A stretch of 58,029 nucleotides of DNA from Paenibacillus phoenicis (GCF_034718895.1 NZ_JAYERP010000003.1:1-58029); one strand, 5' to 3'. Counted from the stretch's first letter, positions 18,263 through 27,799 are shown. Translations and numbers: made by a program. Notes: generated from the sequence alone by a model not told the origin.

Positions 18263-19093
18263 ATGAAGGAACAATTGGCGAGAAACATAAGTATCTACCG
18301 CAAAGAGAAGGGGCTTACGCAAGAAGAATTGGCACAAATCCTCGGGGTTTCTTTTCAAGCCATATCCAAATGGGAAAATGCCCAGACGATGCCTGATATA
18401 TCGCTCTTACCCCCGTTATCCAAAACCCTGGAAGTCAGCATCGACAAACTTCTGGGCTATGCCTCGCAAGACAAACGGATTACGATTTATGAGGATGCGT
18501 ATAAGACGCAAGAATATTACTGGGGGACTGTGCCGAATCAAGCCTGTTATCAGGTCTTACAACTTATGCCGCCAACCAAACACTTAAAATTACTGGATGT
18601 GGGATGCGGCGAAGGGAAAGACGCGGTCTTCTTTGCACGAAATGGATATGATGTCAGCGCCTTTGATGTTTCGGATGCCGGAATTGAGAAAACGAGGAAA
18701 CTTGCTGAACAAGCCGGCGTTCATGTTCATGTCTTTAAGGCAGATATTTTAGATTACCGTTTAGATACTTATTACGACATCATCTTTTCCAGCGGGGTGC
18801 TTCACTACATCAAACCGGAGTATCGTAAAGACATCTTTGAAAATTATAAGCAATTCACGAATGAAAACGGCCTGCACGTCTTGAATGTGTTCGTACATAA
18901 ACCGTTTATCGCTCCACCTCCCGAAAAAGAGCCCCATGCCTATAAATGGTACTCTGGTGAATTGCTCTCCCATTATCACAACTGGCTGATCAAAGATAGC
19001 TCAGAAATTGTGTTCGACTGCCATTCCTCAGGGATTCCTCACAAACATGCCATGACGAAATTGATTGCCCAGAAGATCAGCTCACTAGACTAA
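18263..19093 (+). CDS. XRE helix-turn-helix fused to a SAM methyltransferase
   Basis: Residues 1-60 of this 276-residue protein form a Cro/cI-type domain (LARNISIYRKEKGLTQEELA, LGVSFQAISKWENAQTMPDI). Residues about 85-275 form a class I methyltransferase with motif I LLDVGCGEGKDAVFFA, acidic loop AFDVS, motif II KADILDYR and motif IV IIFSSGVLHYI. The methyltransferase is of the TehB/small-molecule type. The fusion suggests a regulator that also modifies a compound, or tethering of the enzyme to DNA. The ATG follows GAAGGAGCGTG. Single gene with its own terminator. Confidence 0.83.
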   Translation: MKEQLARNISIYRKEKGLTQEELAQILGVSFQAISKWENAQTMPDISLLPPLSKTLEVSIDKLLGYASQDKRITIYEDAYKTQEYYWGTVPNQACYQVLQLMPPTKHLKLLDVGCGEGKDAVFFARNGYDVSAFDVSDAGIEKTRKLAEQAGVHVHVFKADILDYRLDTYYDIIFSSGVLHYIKPEYRKDIFENYKQFTNENGLHVLNVFVHKPFIAPPPEKEPHAYKWYSGELLSHYHNWLIKDSSEIVFDCHSSGIPHKHAMTKLIAQKISSLD

Positions 19094-19124
19094 CAAAAAA
19101 AGAGGGGTTCTCCGCCCCTCTTGT
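19094..19124 (+). terminator. Terminator of the HTH-methyltransferase gene
   Basis: GAGGGG and CCCCTC arms (19102-19120) sit between an A run and TTGTGT, directly after the stop codon. Confidence 0.75.
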
Positions 19125-19239
19125 GTCTATCTGGTCACTTCCTCCTTGACAGAAATAATTTGATCAGGAGAACCAAATCTTCTGAAAAAATCCCCATCTG
19201 CGATTTTCCAAAATCAGATTTATTTTGAATTGATGCTGA

Positions 19240-19389
19240 AACACCTCCAATAATGCGGGGGTCATCATTTCTTCCTTCGAATAATTTACACCATCCCCAA
19301 CAGAGATCACCGAATATCATCGTACCTAACGCGATGTCAGATACCCTCAATCCACTCTTGCCTAGCAAGAACCCACCGATGATCCGCAT
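19240..19389 (-). pseudogene. N-terminal remnant of an aldo/keto reductase
   Basis: The minus frame reads LLGKSGLRVSDIALGTMIFG followed by WGW (core 19291-19368). This is the characteristic first strand and loop of aldo/keto reductases. The following residues diverge, and the rest of the roughly 320-residue enzyme is absent. The whole 19135-19620 stretch holds no intact gene, only this fragment and small hairpins such as GACGCTGA...CAACGTC near 19573. Confidence 0.6.
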
Positions 19390-19626
19390 TCCGATCACCC
19401 CTTTCAAACACAAGCTTCCTAAAGCGATTTTCGTCGCCACGAATAACACGATCCCCTAACAAGAGAATTTGGCTAGCCAAATTCAGTGCTTGCTGCAATA
19501 TGAGACATCCGTCTCGCGTTGCCTCCGAAGGCACCTGCCGGGGAAAATGAAAGCAACGCTGAAACGACAAAAGACGCTGATCGCTCAACGTCTTCATGCG
19601 AAACGTTATGGTGGTTTTCGTTAACC

Positions 19627-19655
19627 TACAAGTGTCAGATGAAAAAACACTTGTA
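19627..19655. repeat. 9-bp inverted repeat
   Basis: TACAAGTGT (19627-19635) and ACACTTGTA (19647-19655) are perfect arms. It lies about 75 bases beyond the lipoprotein stop on the minus strand and could act as a weak terminator, but no clear T tract follows. Confidence 0.35.
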
Positions 19656-19730
19656 CCACTTTTGCTCGTTTTATTGGGTTTGCTGATGCTGGAAACCAGA
19701 AAGCCTTAGGGTAAACCATACTAGCACTGA

Positions 19731-20546
19731 CTATACCGGAACGTTCACAACATAGGATACCGTAAAAACTTGATTGTCCCTTTGAAACTGCCCCCATATC
19801 TTATAGATTCCGCTTCTCGGGAACGATGTCTCAAAAGTTGCATCCGGCCCCTCCCCTTGGCCTTCATCCGCATGCACGTGCAGATACTGTTCACCGTCTT
19901 GCGAGAGGACCACCACGTGTCCAATTGCCCCTAAGTAGGGCTGTAGATCGGTAATTGGCTGTCCTGTCGCAGCATCGGCAAAGGAAAACTTCAGCGTAAG
20001 CTCTTCACCTGCCGCCGGTTGATCCATAGTAAGCTTGACTTGTATCCCCTCGGACACCTTGCTCAGGTTTGCATCCACCTCGACTGGAACCGGCTCTGCG
20101 CTCTGGCCCTCAACCTGAACCCATTCCATTTTCGACATGGAATTGGCGCCCTCCGGCTTAAAGTCAGCGATCAGCCTGTATTCTCCGCCAGCGGGAAAGT
20201 CGTTCGCAATTTCAAACACGCCGTTTCCTATATACTCGGGATGTACGTGATTGAAATAGGACAAATCCTTACTGATAACGATGAGATGAAGGAGTTTCTC
20301 ATGATTGATTTTAAATCGGTCGATCGGCGTTCCGTCCTTCTTCTTGATCTCGATCCGAATTCGCTTACCCTCTTCGGACCCCGACGATTCGTTGCCGCCA
20401 ACTGTCCATGTCGCCTGCACCTCGTCCGATAACAGGATTGGGCTGACGGGAGCGACTTTCTCGTCTTCCCACGAAGTGTTCGTTCCGCAAGCGGATAACA
20501 GCACGATTATTAAGAAAAGCAGCAAATATAGGATCGTTCTACTCAT
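19731..20546 (-). CDS. Lipoprotein with two YtkA/FixH-like domains, possible metal handling
   Basis: This 271-residue lipoprotein has lipobox LSAC (Cys20). Two immunoglobulin-like repeats follow. The first contains HLIVISKDLSYFNHVHPE and ends in FPAGGEYRLIADFKPEG; the second contains LGAIGHVVVLSQDGEQYLHVHADEG and ends in FPRSGIYKIWGQFQ. The paired HVHP/HVHA motifs look like a metal site of the sort seen in secreted copper-associated YtkA-type proteins. Its ATG overlaps the stop of the FtsX permease by eight bases, so it is translationally coupled. Function inferred, not proven. Confidence 0.72.
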   Translation of the reverse strand: MSRTILYLLLFLIIVLLSACGTNTSWEDEKVAPVSPILLSDEVQATWTVGGNESSGSEEGKRIRIEIKKKDGTPIDRFKINHEKLLHLIVISKDLSYFNHVHPEYIGNGVFEIANDFPAGGEYRLIADFKPEGANSMSKMEWVQVEGQSAEPVPVEVDANLSKVSEGIQVKLTMDQPAAGEELTLKFSFADAATGQPITDLQPYLGAIGHVVVLSQDGEQYLHVHADEGQGEGPDATFETSFPRSGIYKIWGQFQRDNQVFTVSYVVNVPV

Positions 20547-23016
20547 ATCTTAACGCCTCGCTTAACGGGGTTTTGGACGCCCTGGATGCCGGAGTGAAGC
20601 TGGAAACCAAACTGACTAATATTCCGAATAGGGCGATGCACAGAATGATGATCCACGATAATTCGAATCGATAGGTCAGGTAACTGATCTCAACAAACGT
20701 CGAAGTCAAATACACTAATAAGATTCCGAAAATGCAGCCGACTACGGAAGCGGCGAGTCCGATGCCGAAGCCTTCCAGCATGATCATCCCGACCACCTGT
20801 CGCCTTGTAACCCCGACTGCACGCATCATCCCAAGCTCTCGAATGCGTTCCATAATATTGATTAGCAGCGTATTCGTAATTCCCATGCCCGAGATGATGA
20901 TGGATATGATCACAAGACCGTTTATCACACTGAACGTGCCGGTGTATATGGAACCCACCATCGTTACGATATCTTCCGGACCGAACATCTCTTCGATCCT
21001 TTCCCCGAATTGACCAAATATATTTTCTCTAATCTGCAACGGGGAGGCAGCATGATCATTAAGCACAAGCACATTTTTCGCGTTTAGGATTCCAAAGTAA
21101 TCGTTAAAGGAATCTTCCTGCATAAAAGCGCCGTACCCGCCGTCCTTCATGGTGCTGACGACTGCGGCAACCTTGAAGGCGTGTTGGCCCTTCTGCGTTT
21201 CAAGCTCGATGGTCTCCCCGACCTTGCCGCCCCAAGCCGCATAGGCGGCTTTATCCAGAATGATCTCATCCCGACTTAGCTTACCGACCAATTCGCTGCG
21301 CGATGTGCCGGACCCCGTGAATAACGGGAACCGGTCGATCCACGCCCCAGCTCCGACCACTGGGAGCTTGCGCTGCTGGCCGTTCAGGTTCCAAATGGCA
21401 GAATACACCGTATACGCCCTTGCATCAGCCACTCCCGGAATATTCTTAATCCGTTCAAGATCCGATTCTTCCGTGTGATGAAACGTAATATCCAGGTTGC
21501 CGCCGTACGAGGCGAAGACGACTTTCTCATAAGACTGAATGAATGCCGAATTCATGGAGCTCATCAGCACGACCATCGCAATGCCCCAACAGAGAATGAC
21601 GGAGGTCATTGCATTGCGGGCCAGGTTGCGTCTCGCATTGCTTACGGCCATTTGCCCGCTCAACCGGAATATCCGACGATAGATGGGCTGCAGAAGGAAC
21701 ATCAACAGGTTGAACAAGTAAGGATAGACAAGTGCGATTCCGATCAACAAAGGTACGATCAGAAGCAGATGTTTGATGAAGAAGCTTGCGGCGATCAACG
21801 CACATCCCGCCGCAAGCCGCCCCATTCCGGGGGATGTCTTGGTGTGCTTGGGTATGAGCGCCTCAATCACGCTGATCTTCCCTACTTGCCGAATCGGGAT
21901 AAGAGCCGCGGCTAACGGGACCAGGATGCCAGCCGGCACAGCTATCGCGAAGCCTTTAAGCAGCACCAGGTTTGTATCTTCATGAACACTGAATATCATA
22001 TAGATTAGCATCGTTAGAACGTTGCCGAAGCCGTATCCCAACAATAGACCGATGGCTGTTCCGGAGATGGCCAGGATCAGTACCTCGCAAAGGACAAAAG
22101 CGCGCAATTGCTCGGTCAAGTACCCAATCGTCTTGAGAACGGCAAATTCCTTCTTACGTTCTTTAACGCTGACGTACATGCTGTTAAAGATGATAAACCC
22201 GCTTAGCGCTATGCCGAGAAACCCTGCCAAATACAGCACCAGGAAAAAAGTGCCCGAGTCGCTTACCGAACCGAAATCGACCACGACAGGCTGCATGTAC
22301 ATGTTCCCATATCGTTTGACCAATTCATCCGCTTGCTGCTCTACCGATTTGATATTGGATTCATCGAGAGACTTGATCTGCACCTCCTGGATTTTGCCGG
22401 CGAGTCCAAACCAATCCTGCAGAACGGGCAACGGCACGGCTGCCGCCCAATGATGGTACTTCGCCATCATCCAGCCGGACGGCCCCATCAGCTCCGCCGT
22501 ATATTTGACGATAGCGGATACTTGAATGCTTTTGATACCCTTGTCGGTATCGAAAGATATCGTATCGCCAACATCGGTTTTCCACACTCTGGCCGTCCTG
22601 TCGGTAATCACCGCGCCGCCGGCCGTCAAGCTCCCTTTGACGACTTGGAAGTGGGTAAGCGGCGTATCCAATCGCGTGTAACCGCTAAGCACAATCCTTT
22701 TCTGAATGTCGGTTATTCCCTCTTGCTCCAGGTGCAGCTTGGTCGTGTGCTTAAGTACGGCGATCGAGGCCGTATTGTTCAGCTTCTCAAAGTCTTTGTA
22801 CACGCTTTCCGGCATATAGGCTTCAGTACCCGAGACGATATAATCCGCCTTGCCGAAGGCTGCTTTTAAATACAGCGGGAACGTTCTTTTGGCGGTATCT
22901 ACGGAAGCGGTCACCGCAAACGTGGACGCCACCCCAATGATAATGGACAGGAAAGTCAGCAGCGTTCTGAGCTTACGGCGCATTAAGTTGCGCCAGGCGA
23001 ATTGCAGCGATTTCAT
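20539..23016 (-). CDS. FtsX-type ABC permease (MacB/LolC-like), duplicated
   Basis: This 825-residue protein has an N-terminal helix (FAWRNLMRRKLRTLLTFLSI) and an extracytoplasmic MacB-like domain. The first FtsX core has three helices (about 255-375). A second copy follows, beginning SGQMAVSNARRNLARNAMTS, with its own periplasm-type domain and C-terminal FtsX core (GLVIISIIISGMGITNTLLI onward). The two-core, single-chain layout resembles mechanotransmission permeases that move lipids, peptides or lipoproteins rather than classic channels. The start overlaps the ATPase stop (ATGA). It works with the ATPase encoded upstream. Confidence 0.86.
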   Translation of the reverse strand: MKSLQFAWRNLMRRKLRTLLTFLSIIIGVASTFAVTASVDTAKRTFPLYLKAAFGKADYIVSGTEAYMPESVYKDFEKLNNTASIAVLKHTTKLHLEQEGITDIQKRIVLSGYTRLDTPLTHFQVVKGSLTAGGAVITDRTARVWKTDVGDTISFDTDKGIKSIQVSAIVKYTAELMGPSGWMMAKYHHWAAAVPLPVLQDWFGLAGKIQEVQIKSLDESNIKSVEQQADELVKRYGNMYMQPVVVDFGSVSDSGTFFLVLYLAGFLGIALSGFIIFNSMYVSVKERKKEFAVLKTIGYLTEQLRAFVLCEVLILAISGTAIGLLLGYGFGNVLTMLIYMIFSVHEDTNLVLLKGFAIAVPAGILVPLAAALIPIRQVGKISVIEALIPKHTKTSPGMGRLAAGCALIAASFFIKHLLLIVPLLIGIALVYPYLFNLLMFLLQPIYRRIFRLSGQMAVSNARRNLARNAMTSVILCWGIAMVVLMSSMNSAFIQSYEKVVFASYGGNLDITFHHTEESDLERIKNIPGVADARAYTVYSAIWNLNGQQRKLPVVGAGAWIDRFPLFTGSGTSRSELVGKLSRDEIILDKAAYAAWGGKVGETIELETQKGQHAFKVAAVVSTMKDGGYGAFMQEDSFNDYFGILNAKNVLVLNDHAASPLQIRENIFGQFGERIEEMFGPEDIVTMVGSIYTGTFSVINGLVIISIIISGMGITNTLLINIMERIRELGMMRAVGVTRRQVVGMIMLEGFGIGLAASVVGCIFGILLVYLTSTFVEISYLTYRFELSWIIILCIALFGILVSLVSSFTPASRASKTPLSEALRYE

Positions 23017-23696
23017 ACTCGGCTTTCTCCTCCCTGTACGACTTCTCCATCCTGAATCATGACGATTCGATCCGCTATCTCCGCGGCCTTGCGGTCATGG
23101 GTAACCATCACCACAGTGATCCCCTCTTCTTTGTTTAAACGCGAGAGGAGATTCAGAATTCCTACACCGTTCGTTTGGTCCAGATTACCTGTCGGTTCAT
23201 CCGCCAGAATAAGTTGAGGTTTCATCGCAAGAGCTCGAGCAATGGCAACGCGCTGCTGCTGACCTCCGCTTAACTGCGAAGGGAATTGTGAAGCTCTGCC
23301 TTCCAGATTTACATCTTGGAGCAGTTGGTTGACTCTTGTGGCGATCTCCGACGATGGAGCCTTATTGGCAGAGAGCGAAAGGCCGATATTCTCGGCTACC
23401 GTCATCATGGGCAGCAATTGATAGTTTTGGAACACGAAGCCGACTTTCGTACGGCGAAACAACGTTCTTTGCTTCTCGTTGAGAACGTTCAACCGTACCC
23501 CATCGACCGTTATCTCTCCCGAGGTCGGAAGGTCCAGACCGCCTATCAGTTGCAGCAACGTGCTTTTGCCCGAACCGCTGGGCCCCATGATAGCGATGAA
23601 CTCGCCTCTCTTGATATGAAGATCGTTCTCCTTGAGTGCGGTATAGTTCCCTGCTTCCAAAGCAAACACTTTGGACACTCTGTTCAATTTGATCAT
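23013..23696 (-). CDS. ABC ATPase of the FtsX exporter (MacB/LolD type)
   Basis: This 227-residue ATPase carries Walker A GPSGSGKST, signature LSGGQQQR, Walker B LILADEPTGNLD and a switch His in MVTHD. The TGNLD and LDLPTSGEI features are typical of the LolD/MacB/FtsE class that pairs with FtsX permeases. The ATG at 23696 has a GGAGGG site 10 bases upstream; a TTG ten codons earlier is less likely. It follows the MFS gene closely and overlaps the permease start by four bases, giving one operon. Confidence 0.88.
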   Translation of the reverse strand: MIKLNRVSKVFALEAGNYTALKENDLHIKRGEFIAIMGPSGSGKSTLLQLIGGLDLPTSGEITVDGVRLNVLNEKQRTLFRRTKVGFVFQNYQLLPMMTVAENIGLSLSANKAPSSEIATRVNQLLQDVNLEGRASQFPSQLSGGQQQRVAIARALAMKPQLILADEPTGNLDQTNGVGILNLLSRLNKEEGITVVMVTHDRKAAEIADRIVMIQDGEVVQGGESRV

Positions 23697-23726
23697 CGCG
23701 TGTGATCCCTCCAATAAATTAATCAA

Positions 23727-24998
23727 TTAATGGTGAAATGCGCCAGAGTGAGCCGTTGCAGCGGAAGGTGCAGGCTGCTTGTGGCGCAGCAACGGGACGA
23801 CGCCTATTGCACCGGCTAGAAAAAGAACGGCGGACAGTCCATATATAACTCCCAATGGAAGACTGGCTTTAAGAATACCGACAATGCTCATGGTCAGTAC
23901 CATCCCGCCAATAAAAATCGGGCTCATGATTCCGCTAACCCTGCCGACGTAAGCTTCGTCTGCATGGCTCATCATCAACGTCTGGCAGGAGATATGGATG
24001 AAGGGAACCAAGAGTCCCGCAGCGAATTGAGCGGTGAAAGCCACTCCGATCGATGTGGTCGTGCCGATAAGAGCGACCGCCGCGCCGCTGCATACGAATC
24101 CAATCAACAGCATGACACGGGGCGGCATACGCCGGGACAATGCCATCATGAGCATGCCGCCGAGAATGATGCCGACGCCATTCATTGTTGTAAACCACTG
24201 CAGATGCTCCGCTTTAAGGCCCAAATGCTCTGTTATCACATAGATGCCGAGCGGGTTGATAAGTCCAAGCGCAAGACCCGCAGCCAGGAAGAAGCTTGCC
24301 ATGTAGAGGAAGATCTTGTTCGCCATCACGTATTGCAAGCCGGACTTGATGTCCTGAGTCAACCTCGTCGGCTGCACCGACGGCACAGTACGATCCTTGG
24401 GAAGAGTCGTCAGCACGGCTGCGGATAACACAAAGCAAATCCCCATAATGACGACGGCCGTCTGAATGCCGAAGTAGAAGTAAACGAGCGTTCCCAGCAC
24501 AGGACCTAATATCATGAAAACAGCCTGGATCGTCTGATACAGGGACATTCCCTTCTGCATCTGAGATGCCGGCACATGCAACTTGAATAACTTCATGCCG
24601 GCCGGCTGTGAGAATTGGGACAGAATCGACGATACGAGCGTGGCGAAGAAAATAGCCTGCCAGCCGCCGACTATCAAGGCAAGAAGAACGATAAAGACGG
24701 AGGCTGCACTCAATAGATCACAAGCCACCATGGTACGCTTAGGCCTCCACCGGTCCGCGAAAGCCCCTCCGATAAAGGAGAAGATGAAAATTGGGGCGTA
24801 CTCGGCTACAGAGATCAAGGAGACGGCGATCGGATCCTTATTCGTCTGCTCCGTTACGAAGAGGAGGATTGCAAAATTTCGAATCCAGATTCCAAGCTGC
24901 AAAAAGACGGCGGAGAAAAGAATGGAGCGGATAACCCGATTCGCAAAAAACGATCGATTGTCTGACACAGATGAGAGTTTAGCTGCATGATGATGCAT
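23727..24998 (-). CDS. MFS transporter, first gene of the FtsX exporter operon
   Basis: This 423-residue, roughly 12-helix MFS protein has loop 2-3 motif GGAFADRWRPKRTM and is of the MFS_3 type that includes EntS-like exporters and macrolide pumps. His-rich ends (MHHHAAKL and GAFHH) are unusual and might bind a metal, which would suit the His-rich lipoprotein at the operon's far end. A GAAAGGTG site precedes the ATG. Substrate unknown. Confidence 0.82.
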   Translation of the reverse strand: MHHHAAKLSSVSDNRSFFANRVIRSILFSAVFLQLGIWIRNFAILLFVTEQTNKDPIAVSLISVAEYAPIFIFSFIGGAFADRWRPKRTMVACDLLSAASVFIVLLALIVGGWQAIFFATLVSSILSQFSQPAGMKLFKLHVPASQMQKGMSLYQTIQAVFMILGPVLGTLVYFYFGIQTAVVIMGICFVLSAAVLTTLPKDRTVPSVQPTRLTQDIKSGLQYVMANKIFLYMASFFLAAGLALGLINPLGIYVITEHLGLKAEHLQWFTTMNGVGIILGGMLMMALSRRMPPRVMLLIGFVCSGAAVALIGTTTSIGVAFTAQFAAGLLVPFIHISCQTLMMSHADEAYVGRVSGIMSPIFIGGMVLTMSIVGILKASLPLGVIYGLSAVLFLAGAIGVVPLLRHKQPAPSAATAHSGAFHH

Positions 24999-25154
24999 AC
25001 GGATCTACACCTTTCATAGTGGGTTGTTAATCCCATCATAAGGGGTGGCGAGCAGGCCAAACGCGCCATTTTTGAGCAGTGACGCGCATAATTTGGTACT
25101 GGAAATGGCTTCTTTTTGCGGTGATCGCGCAATGTACGAGCATACGCGGCAAAA

Positions 25155-25181
25155 CACAAAAAGCGCCCAGCTGCAGGGCGC
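25155..25181 (-). terminator. Terminator after the chimeric pseudogene
   Basis: GCGCCC and GGGCGC arms (25163-25168 and 25176-25181) surround AGCTGCA, with TTTTTGTGTTTTG on the minus strand. The plus strand also shows TCTTTCGTTTT. Confidence 0.75.
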
Positions 25182-25204
25182 TCTTTCGTTTTAAATCCTC
25201 ACGC

Positions 25205-25753
25205 TTATAAAATTAACTCGATCCAATTGCTTCGGTAAAAGGTTTCCTCCGAGAGATCTTCGTTAACCCCGATGGCCGCACGACTGCCGATCGCTGCGGC
25301 GATGACGAGCTGGGAGGGAGCGGCGGCCGCCGTATCTCCTGCGGCGTAGACTCCCCTTACGCTGGTTTTGCCGAAAGCATCGGTTATAATGGTATTTTTC
25401 TCGTCTCGTATGCAGCCTAAAATGTCGGCAAATGGACTGCCGGAATATTTCTGAATCCATTCGCGAGTCGGTTTATAGCTCGGGGCATTTATTGTCGGCA
25501 TATAAGGGACCACGATAATATCAGGGTTTTTCTGCAATAGATGATCCAGTTCTTGATAGGAGTAATGCGGGATTACATCCAGTCCGCCTGATATGGTCTT
25601 CACGTTTGTGTCCGGTGCGACGGCGTAAACATTATAAGCATCTGTCATCGACAATAAGGTGTACGGAATAAGAAAATCAAAGTCTTCCGTCGTTGAATCC
25701 GCCAGGACGACTGCTGCCGTAGGCTTATTGGGATCGTAGGGAGGGATGTTCAC
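25205..25753 (-). pseudogene. Chimera: DJ-1/PfpI N-terminus joined to thioredoxin-reductase-like C-terminus
   Basis: Residues 1-107 are the start of a DJ-1/PfpI domain (TAAVVLADSTTEDFDFLIPY, VKTISGGLDVIPHYSYQELD, PDIIVVPYMPT). Residues about 108-182 are the end of an FAD/NAD(P) oxidoreductase of the thioredoxin-reductase family (SPFADILGC, FGKTSVRGVYAAGDTA with the FAD motif, SQLVIAAAIGSRAAIGVN). Neither half is complete: the DJ-1 nucleophile elbow, the first FAD Rossmann fold and the NADPH domain are all missing. It looks like an in-frame deletion fusing two neighbouring genes. The start is a GTG. Confidence 0.8.
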
Positions 25754-25814
25754 TCCTTCTAGCGAACCAACCGGCTCCTGGCGGCATTTCCTTCATTCTC
25801 CTTGAAAGTATGTT

Positions 25815-27617
25815 TCAACCAGCCATGACCGGTTCCGCCGCGCGGTCAGAAGGTTCCCCGCGCTCTGCAGCCATGCCGGCAGGATTTTGTTTCAGATAGA
25901 GCTCCTTATAATAACCGTTCTTCTGAAGCAGTTCCTCATGGCTGCCGCTTTCGACGATCGTACCTTTGCGGACGACGAAGATCCGGTCCGCATGGACCAC
26001 CGTCGAAAGCCGGTGTGCGATCATGATAATCGTCTTGCCCTTGCAGAATCGCTCGATCGACGATTGGATGAGCTCTTCGCTTTCGTTATCGAGCGCGCTT
26101 GTCGCTTCATCCAGCAGAATGAGCGATGAATCCTTCAGGAACACGCGAGCCAGCGCGATCCGCTGTTTCTGCCCGCCCGACAGCTTGGCGCCCCGCTCGC
26201 CAACCTCCGTCCCGTACCCGTACGGCAACGCGCTGATGAACTCGTGAGCGAATGCCCTCCTCGCAGCCTCCACAATCTCCTCCTCCGTCGCGTCTGGCCT
26301 CGCAATGGCGATATTGTCCCGCACCGACGAGCTGTACAGGAAATTATCCTGCGTGACGATGCCGATCTGGCTCCGGAGGCTTGCAAGCGAGTAATCCCGG
26401 ATATCCTTGTCATCGATGAGCACGCGGCCCGCGTCGACGTCGTACATGCGGGTCAGCAGCTGCAGCACGGTACTTTTCCCCCCGCCGCTCTCGCCCACGA
26501 AAGCGTAGGTCCCTCCTTTGCGGAGCACAAACGACATGTTATGCAAAATCCTCTCCTTCCCGTCATAGGAGAATGCGACGCGGTCAAACACGATCGAATC
26601 GGACAGCCGGGCAAGGACTGCGGGCTGCTCCTTTTCTTTGATGCACACCGGCGTAGCCAAAAAATCGAAGACTCGCTGAAGCGCCACGCTGCCCTCCGCG
26701 ACCACGGGAATCGCCTGAACCAGTGCAGCCACCGGCGCCCGCATGCGGTCGACATAGGCGAAGAAGGCGATCAGGCTTCCCAGCGAAAGGCGGCCGTCAA
26801 TGACGAAGAGGCTTCCGGCTGCAACGACCAGGAACGGCGTTATGTCACTCAGCACATTAACCACGGCCAGCGATATCGCATGCGCTCCGGCCTGTTTGTC
26901 TGTCATCCGTTCGAACTGCTCCAGATGGCGTTCAAGCTGCTCGATGTCCCGCTCTTCCGACTGAAACAGCCTGGCGAGAATAGCACCCTGGATGCGCTCA
27001 AAGACGAAGCCGCTCAGCGCCGAACGGCAGCCCATCATCTGACGAGTCGTGCCTTTTACCCTACGGGAAAGGATGTGGGAGAGGGTGAACTGGATCGCGA
27101 CCAGCAGCACGGCCAGCAAGGTTAGAACCGGGTTAAGCGAGAACATAATTCCCGTGACGAAGAGCAGCACGATCATCTCGATCCAAACGTTCGAGAATAC
27201 CGCGGTCATATAGCCCCGGATTTTCTCAATATCGTCGAAGAACCGAGTACCGATCTCCCCGCTGCGATTGTCAGCGAAGTATTTCGTATCCAAAGCGTGA
27301 ACCTTGGCGAACACGTCTTTCCGCAGAGCCGTGATGATGCGGTTGTTCGCTTTGTTCATGAAGTACTGCCGGACGTACTCCATCGGCGCCCGTACCGCGA
27401 AAAAGACGGCGATCATTACGCCTGCGATCAGGAACAGCTGTTCCATTTTGTCCGAATCGGTAAGCGTCTGGCTGCGCAGCAGTTGGTCGAACAGGTATTT
27501 GACCACGAGCGGCACGGAGAGCGGAATCAGGAACCGGAACAGACTTCCGGCGAAACCTAGTAGGTAGAGTGTTTTTTGCTTGCCTGCATAGGGCAGGAAT
27601 TGTCGCAAGGGGTTCAT
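25815..27617 (-). CDS. ABC exporter, membrane domain fused to ATPase (MsbA/BmrA type)
   Basis: This 600-residue half-transporter has six membrane helices (residues 1-310) and a C-terminal ATPase: Walker A GESGGGKST, Q-loop region GIVTQDNFLYSSS, signature LSGGQKQRIALAR, Walker B LILLDEATSALD and H-loop IAHRLS. It acts as a homodimer and exports lipids, drugs or peptides. The ATG has AGGAGG eight bases upstream. It lies downstream of the ComA-like regulator, beyond a terminator, so it may be a target of that two-component system. Confidence 0.88.
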   Translation of the reverse strand: MNPLRQFLPYAGKQKTLYLLGFAGSLFRFLIPLSVPLVVKYLFDQLLRSQTLTDSDKMEQLFLIAGVMIAVFFAVRAPMEYVRQYFMNKANNRIITALRKDVFAKVHALDTKYFADNRSGEIGTRFFDDIEKIRGYMTAVFSNVWIEMIVLLFVTGIMFSLNPVLTLLAVLLVAIQFTLSHILSRRVKGTTRQMMGCRSALSGFVFERIQGAILARLFQSEERDIEQLERHLEQFERMTDKQAGAHAISLAVVNVLSDITPFLVVAAGSLFVIDGRLSLGSLIAFFAYVDRMRAPVAALVQAIPVVAEGSVALQRVFDFLATPVCIKEKEQPAVLARLSDSIVFDRVAFSYDGKERILHNMSFVLRKGGTYAFVGESGGGKSTVLQLLTRMYDVDAGRVLIDDKDIRDYSLASLRSQIGIVTQDNFLYSSSVRDNIAIARPDATEEEIVEAARRAFAHEFISALPYGYGTEVGERGAKLSGGQKQRIALARVFLKDSSLILLDEATSALDNESEELIQSSIERFCKGKTIIMIAHRLSTVVHADRIFVVRKGTIVESGSHEELLQKNGYYKELYLKQNPAGMAAERGEPSDRAAEPVMAG

Positions 27618-27770
27618 GGCTGGCCTCCTGTTTCATGTAAGCTCGGTTTCATCTTAACGCAGGAGAGCCGCAGTCAACGCGCAAGGGTTGCGAGCCGCCG
27701 CGCATACGTTAGGGGCCTGCCACGCAATCCATTGCGCGCCGCACGCAAAAACAACCCAAAAAATGTGAAA

Positions 27771-27799
27771 CCGCACCGCTTATTGATGGGCGGTGCGGT
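27771..27799 (-). terminator. Terminator of the two-component operon
   Basis: CCGCACCGC and GCGGTGCGG form a 9-bp stem. On the minus strand it is followed, after a few bases, by ATTTTTTGGG. Confidence 0.65.

Noticed and set aside
26244..27125. Long plus-strand open frame of 293 codons
   Set aside because: It is antisense to the ABC exporter gene, has Arg/His/Gln-rich composition typical of a shadow frame, and no ribosome site.
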